Source of the DNA: Crossiella sp. CA-258035
GTDB taxonomy: Bacteria; Actinomycetota; Actinomycetes; Mycobacteriales; Pseudonocardiaceae
Assembly (NCBI RefSeq): GCF_030064675.1
Contig: NZ_CP116413.1
Coordinates: forward strand, 2,760,001-2,824,000
Length of the DNA stretch: 64,000 nt
Direction: 5' to 3'
A model generated the notes under the pieces. That model saw only the letters and a program-made list of their open reading frames with translations, did not search any database and was not told where the DNA came from. Positions 17,418 through 24,705 of this stretch are shown here, piece after piece. A program made the position numbers and the translations under genes. Every line of letters begins with the position of its first letter. Positions within the stretch are counted from its first letter, which is position 1.

Positions 17418-17603
17418 ATGAATGCCGAAGACAGGCAGCTGGATGACGGAGTGGATCGCGATTTCGTCCCGGCGCAGCGCGGGATACCAGATCAAGTGGC
17501 TGCACAGCGTGAGCCAGGTGTGAGCAGCGTACGTGAGTCGATGGACAAGATTGAAGGCCTCTTGGCCACCGTCCTCGCTCTCGCGGAGTCCGAGCGGAAA
17601 TAG
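17418..17603 (+). CDS. small hypothetical protein
   Basis: This 61-residue frame follows the relaxase by 17 bp. A GGGGGGC tract upstream of ATG 17418 is a fair ribosome-binding site; a TTG at 17397 overlapping the relaxase stop is an alternative. The sequence is acidic and hydrophilic with a C-terminal helix (ESMDKIEGLLATVLALAES). No family recognised. It could be part of the mob operon. Confidence 0.4.
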   Translation: MNAEDRQLDDGVDRDFVPAQRGIPDQVAAQREPGVSSVRESMDKIEGLLATVLALAESERK

Positions 17604-17859
17604 CCGGACGCGAGCCGGATCGTGGCGAGGTCGTCGAGGGGAGCGATGGCCTCGCCACGGGCGCGGAGAATCCGCAGCGTACGGACGTCGGCGACAAGCT
17701 GACTGCCTGTTTCCGAACCCTAGGTTCGTTGTGTGGTAACAGTATCCAGCCTGGATCATGAGGTAATAGCAGGTAGAGGCATGTCTGGGTCCGCTGTTGC
17801 GGAACAGCGGTGCCTGCGGAGATCGGCCGTGGGCACCGCGCGGTTCTAGCCTGGCCGTC

Positions 17860-18039
17860 GTGGCCAGCACGAACAGCCAGGGCGGCACACCGCGCCGGTG
17901 CCCGGCGTGCGGCCGGGCGCTGCGGCGGGTCTGCCCGGAGTGCAGGACGAGCTGGCTGGACGGCATCGAGCACTGCGCCGGGGCGCGCTTCTGCTCACCA
18001 CACCGCACCGAAAGCGCACCACGCGGCCAGCGAGCCTGA
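17860..18039 (+). CDS. small zinc-ribbon-like protein
   Basis: This 59-residue GTG-start frame has paired cysteines spaced as a zinc ribbon (CPAC...CPEC, then C...FC with a following His). The N- and C-terminal ends are basic. Such tiny zinc-ribbon proteins are common in actinobacterial mobile elements; function unknown. The start is uncertain because the frame is open further upstream to 17797. The 255 bp before it hold no other gene I can support. Confidence 0.45.
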   Translation: MASTNSQGGTPRRCPACGRALRRVCPECRTSWLDGIEHCAGARFCSPHRTESAPRGQRA

Positions 18040-18096
18040 CCTGGCTGGCAAGCCACCCCGCAGCAGGCCGAACCCGCTGCACACCGGCGCGGCCGC

Positions 18097-18450
18097 CTAC
18101 CGCTTAACTCGGGCCCGGATGGCCAGCGCCGCCAAAGCCAGCAGCAACGGACCGAGTGCACGGCCGGCCATGACCGTCCACGTCCCCGCTGCGGTGAGGC
18201 GCTGATCGGTATCGCGGAAGATCACCGAGCCGAGAACGATGCGGATCGCCTTCCCTGCCCGCTCGGCCGTCCACCGCTGATCCGGCGGCGGCGGCACCGC
18301 GGGCACGGGCCTGACCTCCAGCGTGATCGGCTGTGGCCGCTCAGCCACAGCCGCCGGGATCGCACCGGTCACCTGCTGCACCGCGGCCTCTTGCGGCAGG
18401 CCGTAGGTGGTCAGCAGGACGAACAGCACACCGATGGTCGCGGCCAGCAT
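18097..18450 (-). CDS. membrane tail of the pentapeptide-repeat protein, separated by in-frame TGA
   Basis: This 117-residue frame has two hydrophobic segments (about residues 2-18 and 92-112) around a Pro-rich extracellular-looking loop. It lies in the same reading frame as the upstream pentapeptide-repeat gene. Reading through the TGA at 18493-18495 gives TAY-(stop)-LISGYGQRASRAL and then this membrane segment, the arrangement found in full-length actinobacterial pentapeptide proteins, which have Trp at that position. It is therefore the severed C-terminal membrane anchor rather than an independent gene, although ATG 18450 could start a separate product. Confidence 0.6.
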   Translation of the reverse strand: MLAATIGVLFVLLTTYGLPQEAAVQQVTGAIPAAVAERPQPITLEVRPVPAVPPPPDQRWTAERAGKAIRIVLGSVIFRDTDQRLTAAGTWTVMAGRALGPLLLALAALAIRARVKR

Positions 18451-18492
18451 GCCCAGCGCGCGGCTGGCCCGCTGCCCGTACCCGGAGATCAG

Positions 18493-20007
18493 TCAGTAGG
18501 CGGTCAGCAACGCCCGCTCGGCACGCCCGGTGGAGGGAGCGTGCCGGCGCGCTTCCATCTCGCCGTAGTAGAAGTCCCCGGCCCCGGCCTCGTTCTTGCC
18601 GTCCTCGAAGGCCTTGCGCAGCGACCGGTACACCACCGCCAGCCGCTCCGGACCCACTGGCGGGCCCTCGACACCGTCAAGATCGGGGAGGGCCTTGGTC
18701 CAGCCGCCGGACTTGCGCCGTCTGGCGCGCCAAGGGTGTTCCTCGGCCAGCACGCGCCGGGAGGTCCATCGCCACACTGGCGGCCAGGCCAGGCCGGTCT
18801 GCCAGCCGGGTGGCCGGTTGAACGGACTACGGCCTTCCAGGCGCAGTTTGTCCAGCTGGTGGGCTCCGGTGAAGCGGCACCACCGCAGATCCACATCGGC
18901 CAGCGTTAGCTGCGAGACATCGGTCTCCTGCACCGACAGCAGCTGAGGAACCCACAGCTCAAGACCAGCACCGCGACGGCCGGACACACTCACCGGGTCG
19001 GCTCCGTCCCGCTCAGCCACCCACGCGCTGACCTGTTCGCGCTCCGCTGCCACGGTCCAGCCCGCATGGCCGAATGGTGCTGGCGCGCCGCTCAACGAGG
19101 AGGGCGCACCGAAGAACGTGCCCTGCATATCGATCATCGCGTACCGCACGCGGAGCTCAACCCCGTCTTCAAACCGCGTGCCATTGACCCAAATCTTGCC
19201 CGCCTCCACTTCAACGATGGCTCGTTTGGCAAAGGACGCATTCAACGAGAGCGTGCTCGCCACCAGCGGTCCGATCTGGGTGCTCCCGTTGAACTCCGCG
19301 TCGTCGAACTCGGCGTCCCCGCCGAACTTCACGCTGTCGAACCAGGTTTCCCCGCCGAACTTCGCGTCGTCGAACCGGGCGTACCCGCCGAAGTTCGCGC
19401 CGCCGAACCCGGCCTGCCCGCCGAAGTTCGCGCTGCCGAACCGGGCCAGCCCGCCGAAGTTCGCGCCGTCGAACCGGGCGTGCCCGCCGAAGTTCGCGCC
19501 GTCGAACCCGGCCAGCCCGCCGAAGTTCGCGTCGTCGAACCGGGCGTACCCGCCGAAGTTCGCATGGTCGAACCGGGTGTGCCCGCCGAACTCCGTGCCG
19601 TCGAACCGGGCGTCCCCGCCGAACTCCGTGCCGAAGAACCGGAAGACGGGGAGGGCGAGGTCGTTAGAAGTGGCAGTGCCGGTGTGCTGTGGGTCGTCAC
19701 CGGAGAAGAAGCAGTGTCGGAAATCCGCACGGCCAAAGCGAGGAAAGGAGCGGGGCGGATCCTCACCTTCGGACATGCCCGCCAACAGCCGCTGCAGAAG
19801 CCCCGGGGTCAGAGTCGTGCCGCGAAGGTCCACATCAGCCCCAGGAGCGAACCGGCCAAGTGCGGTGTCAAGATGGTCGCCAGCCAGGTGCGCAAGGCAC
19901 TGCTCGATCCCCTCAATCCGCCGACCGGAGCACCGTCCCGCATCCTCGGTGCAGGTAGGCCAGTCGGGAACGAAACGAGGCCTGGCGTTGGTGGTGTCAT
20001 CGGGCAT
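18493..20007 (-). CDS. pentapeptide-repeat protein
   Basis: This 504-residue protein has an N-terminal Cys motif (PTCTEDAGRCSG, then CLAHL; about 18-41) typical of actinobacterial pentapeptide proteins. About eleven decapeptide units of the form FGGxARFDxAN (about 125-240) form a right-handed quadrilateral beta-helix. A second region of less regular repeats follows (to about 400), then the conserved FYYGEMEARRHAPS box (about 478-491). The normal C-terminal membrane segment follows in frame but after a TGA that replaces the expected Trp. Pentapeptide proteins of this class are of unknown function; some mimic DNA. It is alone on its strand between the mob region and the HAD operon. Confidence 0.8.
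   Translation of the reverse strand: MPDDTTNARPRFVPDWPTCTEDAGRCSGRRIEGIEQCLAHLAGDHLDTALGRFAPGADVDLRGTTLTPGLLQRLLAGMSEGEDPPRSFPRFGRADFRHCFFSGDDPQHTGTATSNDLALPVFRFFGTEFGGDARFDGTEFGGHTRFDHANFGGYARFDDANFGGLAGFDGANFGGHARFDGANFGGLARFGSANFGGQAGFGGANFGGYARFDDAKFGGETWFDSVKFGGDAEFDDAEFNGSTQIGPLVASTLSLNASFAKRAIVEVEAGKIWVNGTRFEDGVELRVRYAMIDMQGTFFGAPSSLSGAPAPFGHAGWTVAAEREQVSAWVAERDGADPVSVSGRRGAGLELWVPQLLSVQETDVSQLTLADVDLRWCRFTGAHQLDKLRLEGRSPFNRPPGWQTGLAWPPVWRWTSRRVLAEEHPWRARRRKSGGWTKALPDLDGVEGPPVGPERLAVVYRSLRKAFEDGKNEAGAGDFYYGEMEARRHAPSTGRAERALLTAY
19288..19635 (-). repeat. 30-bp tandem coding repeats
   Basis: About eleven imperfect 30-bp units within the pentapeptide gene, each encoding two pentapeptides (core FGGxARFDxAN). 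The repetition creates long open frames in all other frames of this stretch, which are artefacts. Confidence 0.8.
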
Positions 20008-20163
20008 TGGGCAGTTCTAGGCCAGCACCGTCACGACCGGGAGTGCCCCACACCCCGAATCCCAAAGTCACCCCCAATGGTGCAGCGCGGGTTGACCTTC
20101 GCGAAAGCGGCCCAGTCATCGGTGGTTCGCGACGCTCCAGGAATGCAAACAGCTTCTGAGCAG

Positions 20164-20628
20164 TCACCAGTTCTGCCCGAGCACCGGTTGCCAGGGAAGC
20201 CACGTCGCCTGGTGCATTGGCAGGCCAGCCCGTCGAAGGTGCTCCACCACGCGCGGGTCGTCGTCGACGACAACCGCGATCTCGTGATCCGCGGCGAGCT
20301 GCCGGATCCGTTCGAGCTTGACGAGGCGGGCCGGGCGCTTGTCGTCGGCTTCCTGCATCGCCAGGCGCCCCGAAGGCAGTCCGTGGCGATCCAGCCAGCT
20401 CTCGGTCACACCTCGAAGACGCTCGGGACGTCCGGTGAGCCAGACGATCTCGTGTTCATTGGCGAGCTGACGAGCAAGCGCGGCCCCGTCCGGCAGCAGT
20501 GGGTCGTCGGCAGCGGCGTCGAAGAAGTCCGCCCACCGGGTAGGCGAGTCGCTGTTCAGAAGCGGCAGACGGTGCTGGACATCGGCCACGGTTCCGTCGA
20601 TGTCCAGCACCGCCAGCCGCCTGGTCAT
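20164..20628 (-). CDS. HAD-family phosphatase (polynucleotide kinase/phosphatase-like)
   Basis: This 154-residue protein has HAD motif I DIDGTVAD (residues 9-16), motif II WLTGRPERLR (about 68-77) and motif III/IV VVDDDPRVVE (about 120-129). The sequence after motif I (VQHRLPLL) resembles small HAD proteins related to the 3'-phosphatase domain of polynucleotide kinase. The ATG at 20628 overlaps the stop of the cysteine hydrolase gene (ATGA); the longer frame to 20769 is a shadow of that gene. It is probably a hydrolase of a small phosphorylated metabolite. It is the last gene of a three-gene operon. Confidence 0.75.
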   Translation of the reverse strand: MTRRLAVLDIDGTVADVQHRLPLLNSDSPTRWADFFDAAADDPLLPDGAALARQLANEHEIVWLTGRPERLRGVTESWLDRHGLPSGRLAMQEADDKRPARLVKLERIRQLAADHEIAVVVDDDPRVVEHLRRAGLPMHQATWLPWQPVLGQNW

Positions 20629-21179
20629 CCGGCGTTCGCCAACTTCTCGGTGAACAGGGACTCGGAGTCGATGAGCTGGCGCCGGCCGATGAACCGGCCG
20701 GCGACCAGGAGCCCGGCGTCGTGCGCCTCCTGCCCGGCATGGCTGAACACGGCGTCGCGCACGATCCACGGAGCCAGGCCCCGCTCGAACGCGTCGCAGG
20801 CCGTCTTCAGCACGCAGGACTCGGTCGCGATGCCGCAGATGACGATGTTCTCCCAGCCGTACTTCTCGACGGTCGCGGCACCGTCCTCGGTGAACAGGGA
20901 GTAGATCGGCTTGTCGATCGTCTTGACCGCCCGGCTCGCTGCAGGCACCAGCTCCGCCACGATGTCGGTTTCCGGAGCCTGCTGCATCCGGGACCAGTTG
21001 ATCAGTCGCTCGTAGGGTGATCCGGGGTAGTTGAGGAACCTGGTGAACAGGGTCGCCCCGCCGACCTCTTCCCAGCGCCGGACCAGGTCGACCACGTGCG
21101 GCACGACCGGCGCCGACTTGCTCGACACGAACCCGTACTGCATGTCGACGACGACCAGCACGCTCTTGGCGAGATCCAC
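20625..21179 (-). CDS. isochorismatase-family cysteine hydrolase
   Basis: This 184-residue alpha/beta cysteine hydrolase has the catalytic Asp in VVVDMQYGF (about residues 7-15), the Lys in the TIDKPIYS region (about 87-94) and the nucleophile Cys in GIATESCVLKTA (about 118-129). The family includes nicotinamidases, isochorismatases and N-carbamoyl-amide hydrolases; the substrate cannot be assigned. GTG 21179 has a GGAGGA ribosome-binding site that lies within the end of the upstream regulator gene. It sits between an HTH regulator and a HAD phosphatase, all tightly spaced. Confidence 0.8.
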   Translation of the reverse strand: MDLAKSVLVVVDMQYGFVSSKSAPVVPHVVDLVRRWEEVGGATLFTRFLNYPGSPYERLINWSRMQQAPETDIVAELVPAASRAVKTIDKPIYSLFTEDGAATVEKYGWENIVICGIATESCVLKTACDAFERGLAPWIVRDAVFSHAGQEAHDAGLLVAGRFIGRRQLIDSESLFTEKLANAG

Positions 21180-21183
21180 CTGC

Positions 21184-22359
21184 TCATCCTCCGTCCGTAT
21201 CGCGCAACAGCTCCAGCGCGGTTGTGAGGTGCTTCTCCAACTCGCTCGTCTCCAGCACGGCGGCACGCATGGACGCGTACTGCGCCGTTTCCTGCGGCCG
21301 GGCGATGGTCAGCCGCGACCGTGCCGCCCGAAGCCAGCGCCAGCCGAACTCGACGGGGACAACGGGGTCCTTGCCCCGCTCGACCTGCTCGTGCACATGG
21401 TGGCAGTAGCACCACAACGCCTGGACGAGCAGTTCGCATTCCACCAGGTCGCTCGGCCTCAAGGCTCGGCTCGGCGCGAGCGGGAAGTAGCTCACCCCGG
21501 CCCAGCTCGCGCAGCCGATCGACAAGCCCCTGACCCCGAAGTCGTCGATGCGGCCGTCGTGGAATCCGTCGCGGAGCAGGTGCTGCTCGACCAGTTGGGC
21601 GTGGTGGAGGGAAGGCCCTTCCACGGTGTCGCCCCGGTCCAGCAGGACTCTCGGCATGCTGAGCATCCGCATCGCGGTTTCCAGTTCACTGCCCGTCCAC
21701 AGTGGATGGTGGAGCCAGTAGGCCGACAGCACGTAGTGGGCGATGGGGAGAGCAGAACTCGTGATGGTCCGCAGTCGATCAGTCACCCATGCTCGCGTGT
21801 CGCGATGCGTCTGCCGACGCCACATCGCCAGGCTGGCGATGTTCGGAATTCCCAACGGCTCGACAATGTGGAAAACCACCACGCCCCAGGGAAATGCGTA
21901 GATCGCCCCGCTGCCATTCGGTGGGATGACTTTCCCGGAGTGGCACTCGGTCCACTGCACCGACGACGGTTGCAGTCCTTCGCCTTCAATGACCCGCTTG
22001 GTCAGCTCCTGGCCGAGATACACCGGAACGAACTTGTGGCTTGTCAGGTCACAGTCACCGGAATCGGCCGTGCCTGCAACGAGGCTGCCGAACAGTTCGT
22101 GCGCGGTCGCGCCGTAGGCCTCGCAGTACAGCTGGACGTACAGCTCGTCCTTCACAAGCGAGCGGCCGGTCTCGTGGCGATAGATCGCTTTCTCCATCGC
22201 AGCCAGCGGTGGCGTTCGGAGATCGAGGCGGCGACCGATGTCCTCAAATTCCTTGGCCAGCCTCGGCCGTCCCCAACCTCGCCTCTCTCGCTCGGCCACC
22301 AGCACCAGGTTCGGCGTCGGCGGCTTGCCTGCCCCCGTTTGCCCGGCGTCCATGGACAT
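21184..22359 (-). CDS. HTH regulator-like protein, first gene of hydrolase/HAD operon
   Basis: This 391-residue protein has an XRE-like helix-turn-helix region (about residues 22-95) containing RRGWGRPRLAKEFEDIGRRL and MEKAIYRHETGRS, and a long C-terminal domain without recognised motifs. The layout recalls Streptomyces HTH proteins with large ligand-binding-like C-termini. The gene ends 4 bp before the cysteine hydrolase start, so the regulator, hydrolase and HAD genes form one operon. Role as regulator of the two enzymes is inference. ATG 22353 is an alternative start. Confidence 0.65.
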   Translation of the reverse strand: MSMDAGQTGAGKPPTPNLVLVAERERRGWGRPRLAKEFEDIGRRLDLRTPPLAAMEKAIYRHETGRSLVKDELYVQLYCEAYGATAHELFGSLVAGTADSGDCDLTSHKFVPVYLGQELTKRVIEGEGLQPSSVQWTECHSGKVIPPNGSGAIYAFPWGVVVFHIVEPLGIPNIASLAMWRRQTHRDTRAWVTDRLRTITSSALPIAHYVLSAYWLHHPLWTGSELETAMRMLSMPRVLLDRGDTVEGPSLHHAQLVEQHLLRDGFHDGRIDDFGVRGLSIGCASWAGVSYFPLAPSRALRPSDLVECELLVQALWCYCHHVHEQVERGKDPVVPVEFGWRWLRAARSRLTIARPQETAQYASMRAAVLETSELEKHLTTALELLRDTDGG

Positions 22360-22524
22360 CTCTGGTGTCCCCCTGTGTCCTCGCTGTCGTCTGTTCGCTC
22401 TGTCCTCTTTGGTCGATTCTCAGATCATGCGAGCAACTACCGAATCAACTACCGCAGCTGGCCCCGCCGGTTCGTCGGGCGCCGGCGGCTCAACGGTGCC
22501 AGTGCGGTGCCAGGCCTGGCGATG

Positions 22525-22938
22525 TCACCGCGGTTCATCGGGCCGGGTTTCCTTGCCTGCAGCGGAATCGCTTTGGATCGCGGCCTTCAAGGCGCGCAGT
22601 TCTACGAGCTCGGCCTCGTGGCGCTCCACGATGTCCCGCAGGTTCTTGAACTCCGCCACTACGGCACGAAGCGTGGGGACCATCAGATCGCTCCCGGCCG
22701 CTTCGCCCGGGTCTTTCCCTTCCAGGACCAGCGACAGGTGGTCGCTCGGCCATTCGAGCGCCTCGGACATCGCGGCCAACGTCCGCTTGGGACGGTCCCG
22801 CGAAGTCAGATTGAGCTGCAACTCTCGGACGGTCTGCAGGGCCAGACCCGAACGCGCCTTCACCTCAGCCTGTTTCAGGCCAAGTTCCTCCATCCGGGTG
22901 GTGATGGCCCTCGAGACGGCAGCCCAGTCCTTCGCCAT
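22525..22938 (-). CDS. cI-like XRE repressor of the element
   Basis: This 137-residue protein has an N-terminal XRE helix-turn-helix (about residues 8-65: MEELGLKQAEVKARSGLALQ) and a C-terminal coiled coil (about 85-125) for dimerisation. It diverges from the excisionase/transfer operon across a 217-bp region rich in GCTAGC/TTAGCGCTAA palindromes. Placement matches the KorSA/ImmR-type repressors that keep AICEs and similar elements integrated. An AGGAGG-like AGGAGGTTGC lies just before the ATG. Its likely targets are the palindromes over the divergent promoter. Confidence 0.75.
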   Translation of the reverse strand: MAKDWAAVSRAITTRMEELGLKQAEVKARSGLALQTVRELQLNLTSRDRPKRTLAAMSEALEWPSDHLSLVLEGKDPGEAAGSDLMVPTLRAVVAEFKNLRDIVERHEAELVELRALKAAIQSDSAAGKETRPDEPR

Positions 22939-22968
22939 GCAACCTCCTGACCTGCTGAGTTCAGTACT

Positions 22969-23046
22969 AACGCTAGCGCGTCGCTAGCGTCCTGGCGCTC
23001 CTGAGGTCCCCGCTTAGCTTGACGGTGCTAGTTTTAGCGCTAATCT
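22969..23046 (+). promoter_or_regulatory. divergent operator/promoter region with GCTAGC and TTAGCGCTAA palindromes
   Basis: AACGCTAGCG and TCGCTAGCGT form adjacent palindromes at 22969-22990. A plus-strand promoter follows: TTGACG at 23019-23024 and TAATCT at 23041-23046, 16 bp apart. The perfect palindrome TTAGCGCTAA (23034-23043) overlaps the -10 box. A repressor bound there would block transcription of the excisionase/transfer operon, while the first pair sits over the repressor's own start. Confidence 0.55.
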
Positions 23047-23067
23047 CAGCACTAGCAATAGTTGCTG

Positions 23068-23130
23068 GTGTCGCTGACACAGCCACAGACAGCAGAAAGC
23101 CCTGGTGACGCGGACAAGGCGTCACCAGGG
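23068..23130 (+). promoter_or_regulatory. 5'-leader hairpins before excisionase gene
   Basis: In the ~100-nt leader are GTGTC-gct-GACAC (23068-23080) and a perfect 11-bp hairpin, CCCTGGTGACG (23100-23110) with CGTCACCAGGG (23120-23130) and a 9-nt loop. No T-run follows, so it is not a standard terminator. It could be a protein-binding palindrome or an RNA element. Confidence 0.4.
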
Positions 23131-23155
23131 CACACATCGAAGCTTGGGAGCCAAG

Positions 23156-23386
23156 ATGCAGGACAACGCTACTCCCCGGATGTTCCGGGTGAAGGCCGTG
23201 GCCGAGCAGCTGGACGTCTCGGTCGCCACGATCTACCGAGCCATCGAGAACGGTGAGCTCTGCGCGGTCCGGATGGGCACGGGTAAGGGCGCGCTGCGCA
23301 TCCCCGAGGACGCCATCGCCGAGTACATCAAGAGGTGCAAGCAGGCCGCGGCCACCGCCATGTCGGAGCCGAAGGCGGTGGCGTGA
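23156..23386 (+). CDS. excisionase-like HTH DNA-binding protein
   Basis: This 76-residue winged-helix/AlpA-like DNA-binding protein follows the excisionase pattern: FRVKAVAEQLDVSVATIYRAI, then a wing with RMGTGKGALRIPEDAIAEYI. In AICEs such proteins act as Xis with the integrase or as transfer-operon activators; here xis and int are at opposite ends of the long operon. The start at 23156 has GGGAG 8 nt upstream; an upstream ATG at 23105 falls in the leader hairpin and is rejected. The stop overlaps the WhiB-like start (TGATG). Confidence 0.7.
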   Translation: MQDNATPRMFRVKAVAEQLDVSVATIYRAIENGELCAVRMGTGKGALRIPEDAIAEYIKRCKQAAATAMSEPKAVA

Positions 23387-23730
23387 TGACCGCCGAGGAA
23401 CGCCTCCAGCGCGGCAGCGAGTTGTGGCGGCTGCTGGGTCAGCTGCGGGCCGAGGACTTCGGCGGGCACGCCGAGTGCGCCGGAACCGATCCCGAGTTGT
23501 TCTTCCCGTCCACCACCTTCGAGGGCCGGACCTTGGCCAGCGAGACCGAGAGGGTCGAGCAGGCCAAGGCGATCTGCGGCCGGTGCGAGATCGCCGAGTC
23601 GTGCCGGGACTTCGCCGTCCGCACCGGGCAGCGGGGGATCTGGGGTGGCACCGACGAGCTGGACCGCGCCGAGCTCCGCCAGGCGCAGCCTGCGGTGGTG
23701 CCGGTGTCCGAGCTTCCGGCGGTGGCGTGA
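23386..23730 (+). CDS. WhiB-family iron-sulfur transcription factor
   Basis: This 114-residue protein has the four WhiB cysteines (Cys31, Cys64, Cys67, Cys73 in CxxC...C spacing) that hold a [4Fe-4S] cluster. The G(I/V)WGG turn is at 84-88, followed by an acidic-basic stretch. WhiB-like proteins bind the primary sigma factor and respond to redox or nitric oxide. Within the element it probably controls the transfer operon it belongs to. It starts and ends with 1-bp overlaps with its neighbours. Confidence 0.85.
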   Translation: MTAEERLQRGSELWRLLGQLRAEDFGGHAECAGTDPELFFPSTTFEGRTLASETERVEQAKAICGRCEIAESCRDFAVRTGQRGIWGGTDELDRAELRQAQPAVVPVSELPAVA

Positions 23731-24098
23731 TGCTGACCGTGACCTTGTGCGTGATCGCATCCTGCGACACCTGCTTCGCCCAGCCGAACATCACCTCCGG
23801 CAAGAACCACTTCGACACCGAGTCCGCCGCGCTGGCCACGCTGGCGAAGTTGGGTTGGTGGGCCACCGCGACCGGTGCGCTGCTGTGCCCGGCGTGTGCG
23901 ATGGACGCCGCGGAGCGGCTGTGCCAGCAGCGCGGGCACTTGTGGGCGCCGTGGCGTCCGTGCTGGTGCCACGGCAAGTCCCTGCCCCACACCACGCCGG
24001 GTCGCCCGGCGGTGTGCGGGGGCGAGCTGCGCTGGTGCGCCCGCTGTCAACACGGTGAAACTCGCTTCCCGGGCACGGGCACCAAGGCGGTGGCCTGA
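23730..24098 (+). CDS. cysteine-rich hypothetical AICE protein
   Basis: This 122-residue protein has at least ten cysteines in CxxC or near-CxxC pairs (CDTC, CPAC, CWCHG, CARC), suggesting one or two zinc-binding folds. No family name can be assigned. The start overlaps the WhiB stop and the end overlaps the next ATG, so it belongs to the same operon. Similar small Cys-rich proteins commonly accompany WhiB genes in actinobacterial elements. Confidence 0.65.
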   Translation: MLTVTLCVIASCDTCFAQPNITSGKNHFDTESAALATLAKLGWWATATGALLCPACAMDAAERLCQQRGHLWAPWRPCWCHGKSLPHTTPGRPAVCGGELRWCARCQHGETRFPGTGTKAVA

Positions 24099-24415
24099 TG
24101 AAGCGCCCGGCCACGGCCCGCCACGTGGTGGCGGAGGCGGGCAAGCGCCTGCTGCACGCCGTCACCGGCGTGCTGAGCATGCTGTGGCTGCTGGTCGTGA
24201 TCGTGGTGCTGTGCTCGCTGCCCGCGGCGCTGATCGCGGTGGTGGGCTGGCTGATCGCCCCGCAGTCCTGGCACATCGCGGTCGTGCTGGCCGCCGTGCT
24301 GGTGGAGTACCTGGCTCTCAAGCAGGTCCTCTTCGGGGCGTGGCGCCCGGAGCGGGTCGTCGCGGCGGCGCCGCGGACCCGGCGCGCCCGGGTTCGGGAA
24401 GGCGGCAGGCGATGA
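24098..24415 (+). CDS. small membrane protein of transfer operon
   Basis: This 105-residue protein has a basic N-terminus (MKRPATARH), two strong hydrophobic segments (about 25-52 and 58-80) and an Arg-rich cytoplasmic tail. It is tightly overlapped with both neighbours. It resembles the small Spd-type membrane proteins that help plasmid spreading within mycelium, by size and position only. Confidence 0.6.
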   Translation: MKRPATARHVVAEAGKRLLHAVTGVLSMLWLLVVIVVLCSLPAALIAVVGWLIAPQSWHIAVVLAAVLVEYLALKQVLFGAWRPERVVAAAPRTRRARVREGGRR

Positions 24416-24705
24416 CCTCCCCGTTCCGTGGTGCCTTCGCCCCGCTGCGCTGGCTGAGCCAGCTGGTGGCCATGTCCATCGTCCCGGTCGGGCTGTTCCT
24501 GCTCGCCTACTGGCTGCTCGATCGCACCGGGATGCCCTTCTGGCTGGTCGCGGTGACCGTCGGGTTGTACGAGATGTTCGTGCTGTGGGCCTGGTGCACC
24601 GCGGTGGCCGGCCAGCTGCGCTCGCTGGCTCGCGGCCCGCACGTCATCCGCACCCACACCCGCCGTCCCCGGCGCCGCCGCAACATCGGTGAGGAGGAGC
24701 TGTGA
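24412..24705 (+). CDS. small membrane protein of transfer operon
   Basis: This 97-residue protein has two hydrophobic segments (about residues 12-37 and 42-65) and an Arg/His-rich C-terminal tail (RTHTRRPRRRR). Its ATG overlaps the previous stop and its stop overlaps the next GTG. Paired with the preceding gene it looks like a spread-protein module. No named family. Confidence 0.6.
   Translation: MTSPFRGAFAPLRWLSQLVAMSIVPVGLFLLAYWLLDRTGMPFWLVAVTVGLYEMFVLWAWCTAVAGQLRSLARGPHVIRTHTRRPRRRRNIGEEEL

Noticed and set aside
19288-19635. CRISPR-like regular repeats
   Set aside because: Repeats are contiguous 30-bp coding units without spacers. No CRISPR array or cas gene was seen in the window.
15814-20007. 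Selenocysteine at the in-frame TGAs
   Set aside because: Neither TGA sits at a redox motif, one replaces a conserved Trp, and no SECIS-like hairpin or sel genes are seen.
19066-20904. 612-codon plus-strand open frame
   Set aside because: Antisense to the pentapeptide and HAD genes; its VEPGVPAEVRA-type repeats are the shadow of the 30-bp coding repeats.
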